This document shows positions 19,382 to 26,712 of a DNA stretch of 64,000 nucleotides, in pieces. Origin of the DNA: Carboxylicivirga mesophila (GTDB lineage Bacteria; Bacteroidota; Bacteroidia; Bacteroidales; Marinilabiliaceae); NCBI RefSeq assembly GCF_018271975.1, contig NZ_JAGUCN010000013.1:1-64000 (forward strand), given 5' to 3'. Numbering within the stretch: the stretch's first letter is position 1; each line of letters opens with the position of its first letter. A model generated the notes under the pieces. That model worked only from the letters and a program-made list of their open reading frames with translations, was not told where the DNA came from and ran no database searches. The position numbers and the translations under genes are program-made.

Positions 19382-20656
19382 TTAATATGATATCCAGTTA
19401 TGATTAATAAATAGACCCGATTTAAATGTAGGAATTTTACCTGTTCCATAGAAATCTCCTCTTTCAACAACTATGGAACCTGCAAATTCAATATCATGAA
19501 GTTTTGTATTTTTTGAAACCGAAAGTAAGTGAAAATAATATTTTCCCTCGGGAAGTGGCAAGTTTTTTATCTGCAATGTTATCTTTCCATCTTCAGTAAT
19601 ACGTGTTATTGGTCGTGAAGAATGGTAATTGTTACACACAAATCTGACAACATCCTGGTTGTCAACTATAATCATACGAAAAACAACTTCTTCTAATGTC
19701 TCCTTAATAGAGTAATAAATATCAAACTCTGCATTACATCCCGATTGCAAGTTAATGCCTTCATGTCCATTATTTTTTATTATAACCTTTTCGAACATTA
19801 ATAAGCAATTGCCACTGCTATCAGAACGCTCTGATAATTTAGTTTCAGTATTAGACACTCTATTATTTAGATACTTTTGAATCCCAGCATCAGTATCCCC
19901 ATCGTAATAGTACTGTCCTTTCTCTAAGATGTATACACGGGTGCATAGGTTTTGAATACTTGCCATATTATGGCTTACAAACAACACCGTCCTTCCTTGA
20001 TTCTGACTCACATCCTGCATCTTGCCAATGGCTTTTTTCTGAAACTCGGCATCGCCCACGGCCAGTACTTCGTCCACCACCAGTATTTCGGGCTCCAGGT
20101 GGGCCGCAATGGCAAAGCCCAGGCGCACCGTCATACCGCTAGAGTAACGCTTGGTGGGGGTGTCGAGGTATTTGGCCACGCCGGCAAACTCCACAATCTC
20201 GTCGAGCTTACGGTCGATCTCCCACTTGCGCATGCCCATAATGGTGCCGTTCATGTAGATGTTCTCGCGGCCCGTCATCTCGGGGTGAAAGCCGGTACCT
20301 ACTTCTAATAAGGAAGCCAGTCGGCCTTTAACCTTAATGCTGCCTGTAGTAGGAGAGGTGACACGGGAGAGGAGCTTTAGCAATGTGCTCTTACCGGCAC
20401 CGTTCTTCCCGATGATCCCGAGCACTTCGCCTTCCTTTACTTCGAGGTTGATATCGCGCAGAGCAGCCACCAGTTCGCCTTTCTCGGCCTTCTGGGTGCG
20501 GTCGTTTACATGGCCTACCTTGGCGTAAGGGTCGTCTTGCCCTAAAATATTCATTCTGACAAACCTGTTTAAATCGTGCGATAAGGTGCCAGTACCAACT
20601 TCACCTAAACGGTAGATTTTACTAAGGTTTTCTATTTTGATTACTGTCTTTGACAT
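19382..20656 (-). CDS. wzt: polysaccharide ABC exporter ATPase with C-terminal glycan-binding domain
   Basis: 424 residues. The ABC domain (1-250) has GKNGAGKSTLLKLL (Walker A), YSSGMTVRLGFAIAAHLEPEILVVDEVLAVGD (signature and Walker B) and VLFVSHN. Residues from about 265 form an all-beta C-terminal domain (VVFRMIIVDNQDVV, LPLPEGKYYFHLLSV) like the Wzt domain that recognises the end of the O-chain. It powers export with Wzm (21615-22460). The part encoding the ATPase is visibly GC-richer than the part encoding the C-terminal domain, with the change near 19960-20000, which suggests a mosaic gene. Confidence 0.92.
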   Translation of the reverse strand: MSKTVIKIENLSKIYRLGEVGTGTLSHDLNRFVRMNILGQDDPYAKVGHVNDRTQKAEKGELVAALRDINLEVKEGEVLGIIGKNGAGKSTLLKLLSRVTSPTTGSIKVKGRLASLLEVGTGFHPEMTGRENIYMNGTIMGMRKWEIDRKLDEIVEFAGVAKYLDTPTKRYSSGMTVRLGFAIAAHLEPEILVVDEVLAVGDAEFQKKAIGKMQDVSQNQGRTVLFVSHNMASIQNLCTRVYILEKGQYYYDGDTDAGIQKYLNNRVSNTETKLSERSDSSGNCLLMFEKVIIKNNGHEGINLQSGCNAEFDIYYSIKETLEEVVFRMIIVDNQDVVRFVCNNYHSSRPITRITEDGKITLQIKNLPLPEGKYYFHLLSVSKNTKLHDIEFAGSIVVERGDFYGTGKIPTFKSGLFINHNWISY

Positions 20657-20698
20657 GTATTACTTCTATTCTTTTACTGCTTCGCAGTTGTTTAGGGA

Positions 20699-21009
20699 AC
20701 CACGAATTTAGCGAATTATACGAATTATTAAATGCTTACGCATTTTTGTTATAATGGTTTCCTGGGCAAGGATGACGTGCCCCGTGATAGGGAGACTTAG
20801 CTTTGTAAAAGCTTAGCAGAACCTACACGTGGGTTCATACGAACGAAACGGTTCAAATCGTGGGAGAGGGTGCCTGTTCCTACTTCACCTAGTCGATATA
20901 TCTTAGAGAGATTCTCTATCTTGATAACTGTCTTTGACATGTATTACTTCTATTCTTTTTACTGCTTCGCAGTTGTTTGAAACCACGAATTTAACGAATT
21001 ATACGAATT
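20699..21009. repeat. two copies of a CGAATT-box intergenic repeat flanking the wzt fragment
   Basis: Boxes at 20699-20727 and 20982-21009 each read ACCACGAATTTA, GCGAATTATA or ACGAATTATA, then CGAATT: a 9-bp word repeated three times. Further boxes are at 21447-21474, 21519-21547 (inverted) and 22469-22498. They mark every gene border between wzt and wzm. Confidence 0.7.
20797..20940 (-). pseudogene. 5' fragment of a second wzt allele
   Basis: A 47-residue ORF whose first 36 residues (MSKTVIKIENLSKIYRLGEV and onward to NRFVRMN) equal the start of the intact Wzt 280 bases downstream. It then runs into PRVGSAKLLQS and stops. The upstream flank (catgtattacttctattctt, then actgcttcgcagttgttt) is nearly identical in both copies, whereas the coding part differs at many third positions. 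This is a leftover of a different wzt allele, not a recent tandem duplication. Confidence 0.85.
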
Positions 21010-21054
21010 GAAACTGCTTGCGCAGTTTGTTTGGTGTCATTCGTGGTTTAATTT

Positions 21055-21420
21055 TTATTTGATAATACGCTTGTATTCTAACGATGTTTCACCGAAGTTA
21101 ATAAGCAAACCAAGCCTGTAACCAGTTGCTTTTAAGTAATTGAAAACTTGTGCTTCATGAATGTTGTCCAATTCTTTTACTGCTTTTAATTCTACTATTA
21201 TTTTATCATAGCAAGTAAAGTCAGCAAAATATTGTTTGTTGAGTATTACGCCATCGTAGGTTATTGATAGCGGTGCTTCACGTTCAAATGGAATACCTTG
21301 TTTGCTTAACTCAACTTCAAGAGCTTCCTGGTAAACTTGCTCGAGAAATCCACAACCTAACTCCCGATGCACTTTCATTGCAGCACCTACAATCTTATAT
21401 GCCTCGTCTTTGTATATCAC
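21055..21420 (-). CDS. GxxExxY protein (PD-(D/E)XK-like)
   Basis: 121 residues. The family name motif is present as GCGFLEQVYQEAL (G-x-x-E-x-x-Y, about 22-34), followed by FADFTCYDKIIVELKAVKEL, which has the D...E-x-K arrangement of PD-(D/E)XK nucleases, and QVFNYLKATGYRLGLLINFG. The start is a GTG; no ATG lies near. The family is common in Bacteroidetes beside polysaccharide genes and mobile DNA; its function is not established. Flanked on both sides by CGAATT-box repeats, between wzm and wzt. Confidence 0.88.
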   Translation of the reverse strand: MIYKDEAYKIVGAAMKVHRELGCGFLEQVYQEALEVELSKQGIPFEREAPLSITYDGVILNKQYFADFTCYDKIIVELKAVKELDNIHEAQVFNYLKATGYRLGLLINFGETSLEYKRIIK

Positions 21421-21446
21421 TTTTTAATTGTTTTGCAATTTTTTTT

Positions 21447-21547
21447 ACCGCGAATTTAACGAATTGAGCGAATTGAAAACAGCGCAGCTGTTTTATCAGA
21501 ACTGCTAGCAGTTCTTTTAAATTCGTTTAATTCGTCTAATTCGTGGT
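21447..21547. repeat. inverted pair of CGAATT-box repeats
   Basis: Box at 21447-21474 (ACCGCGAATTTAACGAATTG then AGCGAATT) faces an inverted box at 21519-21547 (AATTCGTTTAATTCGTCTAA then TTCGTGGT). Between them lie short palindromes (cagcgcagctg, aactgctagcagtt). The whole could fold into a long hairpin between wzm and the GxxExxY gene. Confidence 0.65.
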
Positions 21548-21614
21548 TTTCTATTTTACATCTTGTAAATCCATTTTATAATTAGCTTCGCTGAACGTTG
21601 TTTCGCGGATTCAT

Positions 21615-22460
21615 TTAGACTGTGTCAATAAAGTTACGCTCTGTTTTATGGAAGATGATAATGCCTAAAAACAGGATGACTGTGGCCACGGCAGCACTAT
21701 AGCCCAGGCTGGTCCAGCTAAAGTGTCCGGCACCTAAAAAGGCGTATTTAAAGCCTTCGAGGATAGGGGTAAAGGGGTTAAGCAGCAATATGTCGCGCAT
21801 GGTGCCTTCGGGTATGGAGCTGACCGGGTAAATGACCGGTGAGGCATACATCAATAATTGTACACCAAATGTTAATAAAAAGGTCAGGTCGCGATACTTG
21901 GTGGTCCAGCTGGTAAAGATGATACCGGTGCCCAAACCAAACATGGCCATCAGTAAAATGTAAACGGGCAGTAAAGCTATGCTCCAGTTGGGTTGTACAG
22001 CCCCCTCCTGTGTGAAGAGGTAATAGAGGTACACCGCCATAAAAAAGGCGAACTGGATACCAAATTTAATCAATCCACTGGTGACCTTGGCAAAGGGCAT
22101 GATGAGCCTTGGGAAATACACCTTCCCAAAGATATTGGCGTTTTCGGTAAAGGTTTTGGCGGTAGTGTTAAAGCTCTCCTGGAAATAGTTCCAGATGGTG
22201 ATACCGCCCAGGTAAAACAATATCTGCGGTGTGCCATCGGTACTGATTTGGGCGATGCGACCAAATACCACCATGTAAATCAGGGTCGTCATAATGGGTT
22301 GTACCACAAACCAGATAGGTCCCAGAATGGTCTGCTTATACACCGTGATGATGTCCCGCTTCACAAACATGCGGAGCAGGTCGCGGTACTGCCATATCTC
22401 CTTAAAATTGATGTCGAACGCATGGCGTTTGGGGCGTATAATTAAATCGTATTTTTCCAT
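21615..22460 (-). CDS. wzm: polysaccharide ABC exporter permease
   Basis: 281 residues with six membrane spans. The cytosolic N-terminus (IWQYRDLLRMFVKRDIITVYKQTILGPIWFVVQPI) is the standard start of the ABC-2 polysaccharide permeases, and the end IIIFHKTERNFIDTV is also typical. It forms the channel with Wzt, moving lipid-linked glycan across the inner membrane. It is relatively GC-rich, like the ATPase part of wzt, and unlike the AT-rich transferase genes between. It is separated from wzt by the GxxExxY gene, the wzt fragment and repeats. Confidence 0.93.
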   Translation of the reverse strand: MEKYDLIIRPKRHAFDINFKEIWQYRDLLRMFVKRDIITVYKQTILGPIWFVVQPIMTTLIYMVVFGRIAQISTDGTPQILFYLGGITIWNYFQESFNTTAKTFTENANIFGKVYFPRLIMPFAKVTSGLIKFGIQFAFFMAVYLYYLFTQEGAVQPNWSIALLPVYILLMAMFGLGTGIIFTSWTTKYRDLTFLLTFGVQLLMYASPVIYPVSSIPEGTMRDILLLNPFTPILEGFKYAFLGAGHFSWTSLGYSAAVATVILFLGIIIFHKTERNFIDTV

Positions 22461-22739
22461 TATTTTATACTACGAATTGCGCGAATGTACGCGAATTAGT
22501 TCTTGTTAATTTGTTTAGTTGTTGAAGAGTTGAAGCGACTATTAATTTTACCGTTCTTCACTTTTCATTTATCTATCGTGCCTTCAGCACTCTAAATGTG
22601 GTGCTTTCTTAATCATAGGCCTGCGACCTATGCAGATATATGGCGGCCTTTCAGGCCTCATTATATTACTTATCTTTTACTCACCGCTCATCTCTTAAGT
22701 TTAAGAGTTTATTTGTTTAGTTGAATTTTTATTTTAAAA

Positions 22740-23146
22740 GCGAAGCGGCCTGGTGTCTCATTTCTGATCTTTCTTTTCGGACTCCAGCCAGCGGACTTCG
22801 GACTATTTATCCCCCCTCAGGCCTTCGGCCAGCTCCCCAAGTGGAGCATTGATTGACTGCTTCGTTAGGTTTAGTCCACAGAACTTGTTCCGTACAGCGG
22901 AATTAAGCAGATTAAAAGGATTAATGATTGGCAGCTTTTATAATTATTTACCACAATTAATGTGATTATTGGGATTCAAAATTGATATAATAGAGCTTAT
23001 CACTCATCACTTTCAACTTATCACTCTTTGCTAATGTGCTACAAGCCGAAGGTGCCGTCTCTCAATTCTCATCGCTTGTTCTATCTGGTTTATTTTGGTG
23101 TAGTGTTTTATTACGTCGCCCACACGATCGGAGTCATGCAGTAGCA
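22740..23146. repeat. long non-coding repeat R1
   Basis: About 400 bp, repeated in the same orientation at 24093-24511 (R2) with small changes. Shared blocks are CTCATTTCTGATCTTT, GGCCTTCGGCCAGCTCCCCA, GTCCACAG-ACTTGTTCCGTAC, TTATAATTATTTACCACA and the terminal CGTCGCC-CACGATCGGAGTC hairpin. No ORF is shared between copies. The 280 bases before it (22461-22739) hold a CGAATT box and short palindromes but no gene. Confidence 0.75.
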
Positions 23147-23164
23147 TTGAATGTCTGTACTTCA

Positions 23165-23419
23165 TTAGTCCAATTTGTTTTGGTACTTAACGAAGCCAAA
23201 CACTTCAATCGTATTGTTATTGATGCGAAATACAATTGTATAACCCTTGAAAATAATATCCCTTATTCTTTTATCTTCAAAGTATATTGAAGCTCTGTAT
23301 TGGTAAGGGTTCTTTGGTATTTGTTTTAATTGTTGAATCAGTTCAGATTTGAATTTTCGAGCTCTCGCCGGGCTATCAACAGCTATGTATTCGACTTGGT
23401 GTTCAAGCTTTAGAATAAA
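23165..23419 (-). pseudogene. RelE/ParE-family toxin, start missing
   Basis: An open frame of 84 residues without a start codon: a stop lies immediately before FILKLEHQVEYIAVDSPARA. The rest is a clear ParE-type fold: the EYIAVDSPARARKF helix, IYFEDKRIRDIIFKGYTIVFRI and TIEVFGF strands. Family members have about 10 more N-terminal residues. The missing start coincides with the end of the inserted GIY-YIG gene. Expression from a non-ATG codon such as ATT or CTA cannot be excluded but is unlikely. Confidence 0.8.
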
Positions 23420-23423
23420 TTAA

Positions 23424-23696
23424 TTAACCCTGTGTAATACTATCACTATTCAAATAATTTTTTAATCTATTTCGTATGTATCTCTTACCATATGTTGTTT
23501 TTAGGTACTTTTCTCGATGTGTAGCATCTTGTTGGTTTAAACAAGATTCGAAATAAATAAGTTTTAATGGCAGCCGGTTCCTGGTAGAATACACTTCACC
23601 ATTATTATGGGCTTTCATTCTTAAATCAAGATTTGATGTATAACCGGTATAGAACATCCCGTCTTTCAAACTATATAGTACATAGGTATAAAACAT
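23424..23696 (-). CDS. small GIY-YIG nuclease-domain protein (UPF0213-like)
   Basis: 90 residues, single domain. FYTYVLYSLKDGMFYTGYTSNLDLRMKAHNNG carries the GIY-YIG core (here YVL...YTG) with the catalytic Arg, and RLPLKLIYFESCLNQQDATHREKYLKT carries the conserved Glu. These short proteins are frequent in Bacteroidetes intergenic regions. Here the gene lies exactly between an antitoxin gene and the truncated toxin, and a 13-bp inverted repeat brackets it; its own last codons are part of one repeat arm. Confidence 0.9.
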   Translation of the reverse strand: MFYTYVLYSLKDGMFYTGYTSNLDLRMKAHNNGEVYSTRNRLPLKLIYFESCLNQQDATHREKYLKTTYGKRYIRNRLKNYLNSDSITQG

Positions 23697-23713
23697 ACTT
23701 TATTACACAGGGT
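23427..23713. mobile_element. GIY-YIG cassette bounded by 13-bp inverted repeats
   Basis: The left end ACCCTGTGTAATA (23427-23439) and right end TATTACACAGGGT (23701-23713) are perfect reverse complements. The 287-bp unit holds little except the GIY-YIG gene. The arm at the right forms the end of the antitoxin gene (codons LYPV and stop); the arm at the left forms the end of the GIY-YIG gene (ITQG and stop). The toxin loses its start exactly at the left boundary. I read this as an insertion; no target duplication longer than two bases is visible. Confidence 0.6.
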
Positions 23714-23951
23714 AAAGACTATCTTCATTTCTCCTTATTTTGCTTTCCAGTCGTTCTTCTAATTCATCAATGGTATAATATTTAACTGTTCCTTCATTTA
23801 TTTCATTGAGCTCAGCCTGAAGTTCTGCCTGTATTTTTAGAAAGGCTTCATCTTCACTGATAACCTCTATCTCATCCTTGCTAAACTTGCTTAACAGCCA
23901 AATAAAATGCTTATAGGCTTTGTCATGTATTTTTAGTTTTATGGTATGCAT
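23703..23951 (-). CDS. antitoxin-like protein of the split toxin-antitoxin pair
   Basis: 82 residues from MHTIKLKIHDKAYKHFIWLL; a longer reading (24020) adds an unlikely hydrophobic stretch. Core features are the N-terminal beta-strand and helix (IKLKIHDKAYKHFIWLLSKF), the KDEIEVI link, a long amphipathic helix (IQAELQAELNEINEG) and TIDELEERLESKI. This layout is that of the antitoxins that precede ParE-type toxins in Bacteroidetes. The last residues (LYPV) come from the inverted-repeat arm of the inserted cassette. Confidence 0.7.
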   Translation of the reverse strand: MHTIKLKIHDKAYKHFIWLLSKFSKDEIEVISEDEAFLKIQAELQAELNEINEGTVKYYTIDELEERLESKIRRNEDSLYPV

Positions 23952-24092
23952 CGCAGTTTTTGTTAGTATATCCGGTAAATTACTATAAATGAAAATATTG
24001 ATCAAGCAACAGAGTCTCACTTCTCATCGCTCATCCCTAGTTGAAAAGTTTAGGAGTTGAATAGTTTATCTGTTAAGTTGTTTGTGCTTTCT

Positions 24093-24511
24093 GGAAGCGA
24101 TGCGGTCTGTTTTCTCATTTCTGATCTTTGTTTTCGGACTCCGACCAGCGGACTTCGAACTATTTATCCCCCCCTCAGGCCTTCGGCCAGCTCCCCAAGT
24201 GGAGCATTGAATGACGGCTTGGTTAGGTTTAGTCCACAGGACTTGTTCCGTACAACGGAATTAAGCAGATTAAAAGGACTACTGATTGCCAGCTTTTATA
24301 ATTATTTACCACAGATTAATGTGATTATTGAGATTTGAAATTGATGCCATAAAGCTTATTACTCATCACTATTAACTCTTCACTCTTTGCTGGTGTGCTA
24401 CAAGCCGAAGGTGCTCTAGTCTCTCACTTCTCATTGCTTGTTCCATATAGCTTCTAGCATTATAGTTTTATTACGTCGCCCCCACGATCGGAGTCGTACG
24501 GTAGCTGCGGG
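24093..24511. repeat. long non-coding repeat R2
   Basis: Same orientation and block order as R1 (22740-23146). It starts at GAAGCGATGCGG and ends with the CGTCGCCCCCACGATCGGAG hairpin block. R1 and R2 bracket the toxin, GIY-YIG and antitoxin genes. The 180 bases from 24512 to the cysC stop hold no gene. Confidence 0.75.
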
Positions 24512-24694
24512 CTAAATATTGTTGAATTGTTTAAAAGTTGAAGTGTTGATGCGACTATTCAATCCCCCAAATGTTGTACAACTCAATTTTCTTTAGTACC
24601 AAGCACCCTTCTCCAAGGGGGAAAGTCTGTAGCTTACTACTACTCCTTTCTAAAAGCCGAAGGCGCTCTAATGAGCTAAAGCGAAGCGCGCTTA

Positions 24695-25285
24695 CTACCA
24701 CCTTACTTCACTTTTTACATAGCTATACGCTTTCTCAATGCCTTCTTCAATGCTTAATTCATCGGTGTTGATGGTTACTTCCGCATTATCAGGTCTGTCA
24801 AAGGGCGCATCCAGTCCGGTGAAGTTTTTGATTTGTCCGGCCAGTGCTTTCTTATACAAACCTTTGGGGTCACGTTGTGCACAGGTGTCAAAGGATGCAT
24901 CCACAAAAATCTCTATAAAATCCACATCACCAATTATCTCACGTGCCATTTGGCGTATATCATTGGTGGGAGAGATGAAGGCGTTGATGGTGATGATGCC
25001 ACAGTTGAGGAAGAGCTTATTAATCTCCGCAATGCGTCGGATATTTTCGGTGCGGTCTTCCTCTGTAAAGCCTAAATTATTGTTGATGCCTGTACGGATG
25101 TTATCACCATCCAGCACCTGAGTCAGATAACCACGTTCAGCCAGTCGGCGCTCCAGCCCATGTGCCAGTGTGCTTTTTCCCGAACCAGACAGGCCAGTAA
25201 TCCAAATGACCTTGGCTTTTTGCTTCAGGTATTGCTCTTTATCATCGCGGTTGAGATAGATGTTGGTGGGGTGGATGTTGTTCAT
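24695..25285 (-). CDS. cysC: adenylylsulfate (APS) kinase
   Basis: 196 residues. VIWITGLSGSGKSTLAHGLERRL is the P-loop (about 27-49); LDGDNIRTGINNNLGFTEEDRTENIRRIAEI is the APS-binding block; IIGDVDFIEIFVDASFDTCAQRDPKGLYKKA and FTGLDAPFDRPDNAEVTINTD complete the family. It makes PAPS from APS and ATP in the cytosol. No ATP sulfurylase genes (cysD/cysN) are in the window. Its place beside a sulfotransferase in a polysaccharide locus suggests it feeds glycan sulfation rather than only assimilation. Confidence 0.95.
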   Translation of the reverse strand: MNNIHPTNIYLNRDDKEQYLKQKAKVIWITGLSGSGKSTLAHGLERRLAERGYLTQVLDGDNIRTGINNNLGFTEEDRTENIRRIAEINKLFLNCGIITINAFISPTNDIRQMAREIIGDVDFIEIFVDASFDTCAQRDPKGLYKKALAGQIKNFTGLDAPFDRPDNAEVTINTDELSIEEGIEKAYSYVKSEVRW

Positions 25286-25333
25286 GATTAGTTGCTTGTT
25301 TCTGGTTGCTGGTTGCTGGTTACTAGTTGTTGG

Positions 25334-25705
25334 TTATTTTGGCGATTTCCAATTGTTTTCTACGTATTGAATGAACTTATTGATTTTCTTCCCAAGCATT
25401 TCGTATTCTGATATTAATTCTTTCCAACCACTAATATCTGTATATAAGGCATTAATTGTTTCTATCTGATTAAGACACTCATCATTTGACGCTTGTGCGT
25501 AAATTAAAAACTTTATGAAGTCAGATTTATACATCCTTCTTCCATAACCTTCTGCAATTTGGTCTTTAATACTCTTTGATGATCGTCTTACCTGACTACC
25601 CTGTTCATACAATTCAAACCTTGGCAAATTTAAACTCAGTTCATGTACTTTTAGGCAAAGTCGAAAAGCCAATTTGTAAATATCAAGGTCTTTATAGCTA
25701 CTCAT
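25334..25705 (-). CDS. four-helix-bundle (S23/IVP-type) protein
   Basis: 123 residues, intact. YKDLDIYKLAFRLCLKVHEL begins helix 1; YEQGSQVRRSSKSIKDQIAEGYGRR is the family's most conserved block; FIKFLIYAQASNDECLNQIETI is helix 3; a final helix ends YEMLGKKINKFIQYVEN. Such proteins form pentamers in known structures; function is unknown. It lies between cysC and rfbC with short TTGCTGGTT repeats on both sides. A frameshifted relative lies at 4314-4677. Confidence 0.88.
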   Translation of the reverse strand: MSSYKDLDIYKLAFRLCLKVHELSLNLPRFELYEQGSQVRRSSKSIKDQIAEGYGRRMYKSDFIKFLIYAQASNDECLNQIETINALYTDISGWKELISEYEMLGKKINKFIQYVENNWKSPK

Positions 25706-25787
25706 AATCTGGTTGCTGGTTATTAGTTGCTTGATTCATCTATGATGTGATAATCTGAAACAAGAATACCAGCAACTAGAAACTTTT

Positions 25788-26339
25788 TCACATTGTTGGA
25801 ATCACCGTTTCTTTCAATGGCTTTAGTGCTTTATCTTTTTCAGAGAGAATGATTTCCTCAATGGGCAGTTGCCAGTCAATATTCAGGTCTTTGTCATTCC
25901 AGGCGATACCACTATCAAAGTCAGGAGCATATTTATTATCCACCATGTAACTGAAGATAGCCGTTTCGCTCAAAACCACAAACCCATGGGCAAATCCCCT
26001 TGGGATAAACAGTTGGTGCTTATTCTCACCGCTAAGTTCAAAACTTAAATGCTGACCATAGGTAGGAGAGAGGTGACGTAAATCCACCACCACATCCAAA
26101 ACTTTCCCTTCAATGCAGCGTACCAGCTTGGCCTGTGAATAAGGTGGTTTCTGATAGTGCAAGCCCCGCAGCACCCCATAGGCTGATTTGGATTCGTTGA
26201 CCTGTACAAAGTTGACATCACCAATGTGTTGGCTAAACTTCTCCTGGTTGAATGATTCAAGGAAATAGCCGCGGTTGTCGCCAAAAACGCTTGGTTTAAT
26301 CAATGTCAGGTCTTGTATTTGGGTATTAATGAATTCCAT
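25788..26339 (-). CDS. rfbC: dTDP-4-dehydrorhamnose 3,5-epimerase
   Basis: 183 residues from MEFINTQIQDLTLIKP; the 10 residues upstream are not part of the family. GDNRGYFLESFNQEKF, NESKSAYGVLRGLHYQ (catalytic His in RGLHYQ) and LVRCIEGKVLDVVVDLR build the cupin core, and FIPRGFAHGFVVLSETAIF closes it. It makes dTDP-4-keto-L-rhamnose. The rfbA, rfbB and rfbD partners are not in the window and may lie right of the repeat zone or elsewhere. Confidence 0.95.
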   Translation of the reverse strand: MEFINTQIQDLTLIKPSVFGDNRGYFLESFNQEKFSQHIGDVNFVQVNESKSAYGVLRGLHYQKPPYSQAKLVRCIEGKVLDVVVDLRHLSPTYGQHLSFELSGENKHQLFIPRGFAHGFVVLSETAIFSYMVDNKYAPDFDSGIAWNDKDLNIDWQLPIEEIILSEKDKALKPLKETVIPTM

Positions 26340-26357
26340 TGTAGTCTGCAAACTTAT

Positions 26358-26712
26358 TTCGTCGCCCACACGATCGGAGTCGTGCGGTAGCTGCGAGTTG
26401 AATATTGTTGAATTGTTTATTGGCTGAAGAGTTGAGTATGCTATGAATTTTTACCGTTATGCATTTTAATTTTTCACTCTTTTTAACCACAGATTAATGT
26501 GATTACTGAGATTCGTAATTGATGCCATAAAGCTTATTACTCATCACTTTTAATTTTTCTCTCTTCACTTTTTGTCCACAGGATCTGTTCCGTTCAAAGG
26601 AATGACGCAGATTATAATGATTACTGATTGGCAGCTTTAATAATTATTTACCACAGATTATGGTGATTATTGAGATTCATAATTGATGTAATAGAGCTTA
26701 TCACTCATCACT
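26358..26712. repeat. rearranged partial repeat R3
   Basis: Blocks of R1/R2 in a different order: the CGTCGCCCACACGATCGGAG hairpin block first (26358-26396), then CCACAGATTAATGTGATTAC (26491-26548), then GTCCACAGGATCTGTTCCGT followed by a second CCACAGATT copy (26574-26712). This is consistent with recombination among copies. Confidence 0.65.

Noticed and set aside
19952-20308. 118-residue plus-strand ORF opposite wzt
   Set aside because: It mirrors the GC-rich ATPase part of wzt; composition (His/Gly/Ala-rich) is that of an antisense shadow.
21993-22445. 150-residue plus-strand ORF opposite wzm
   Set aside because: Antisense shadow of a well-supported permease gene.
22740-26712. CRISPR array in the repeat-rich zone
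   Set aside because: Repeats are long, few and unevenly spaced, with no short regular repeat-spacer pattern and no cas genes.
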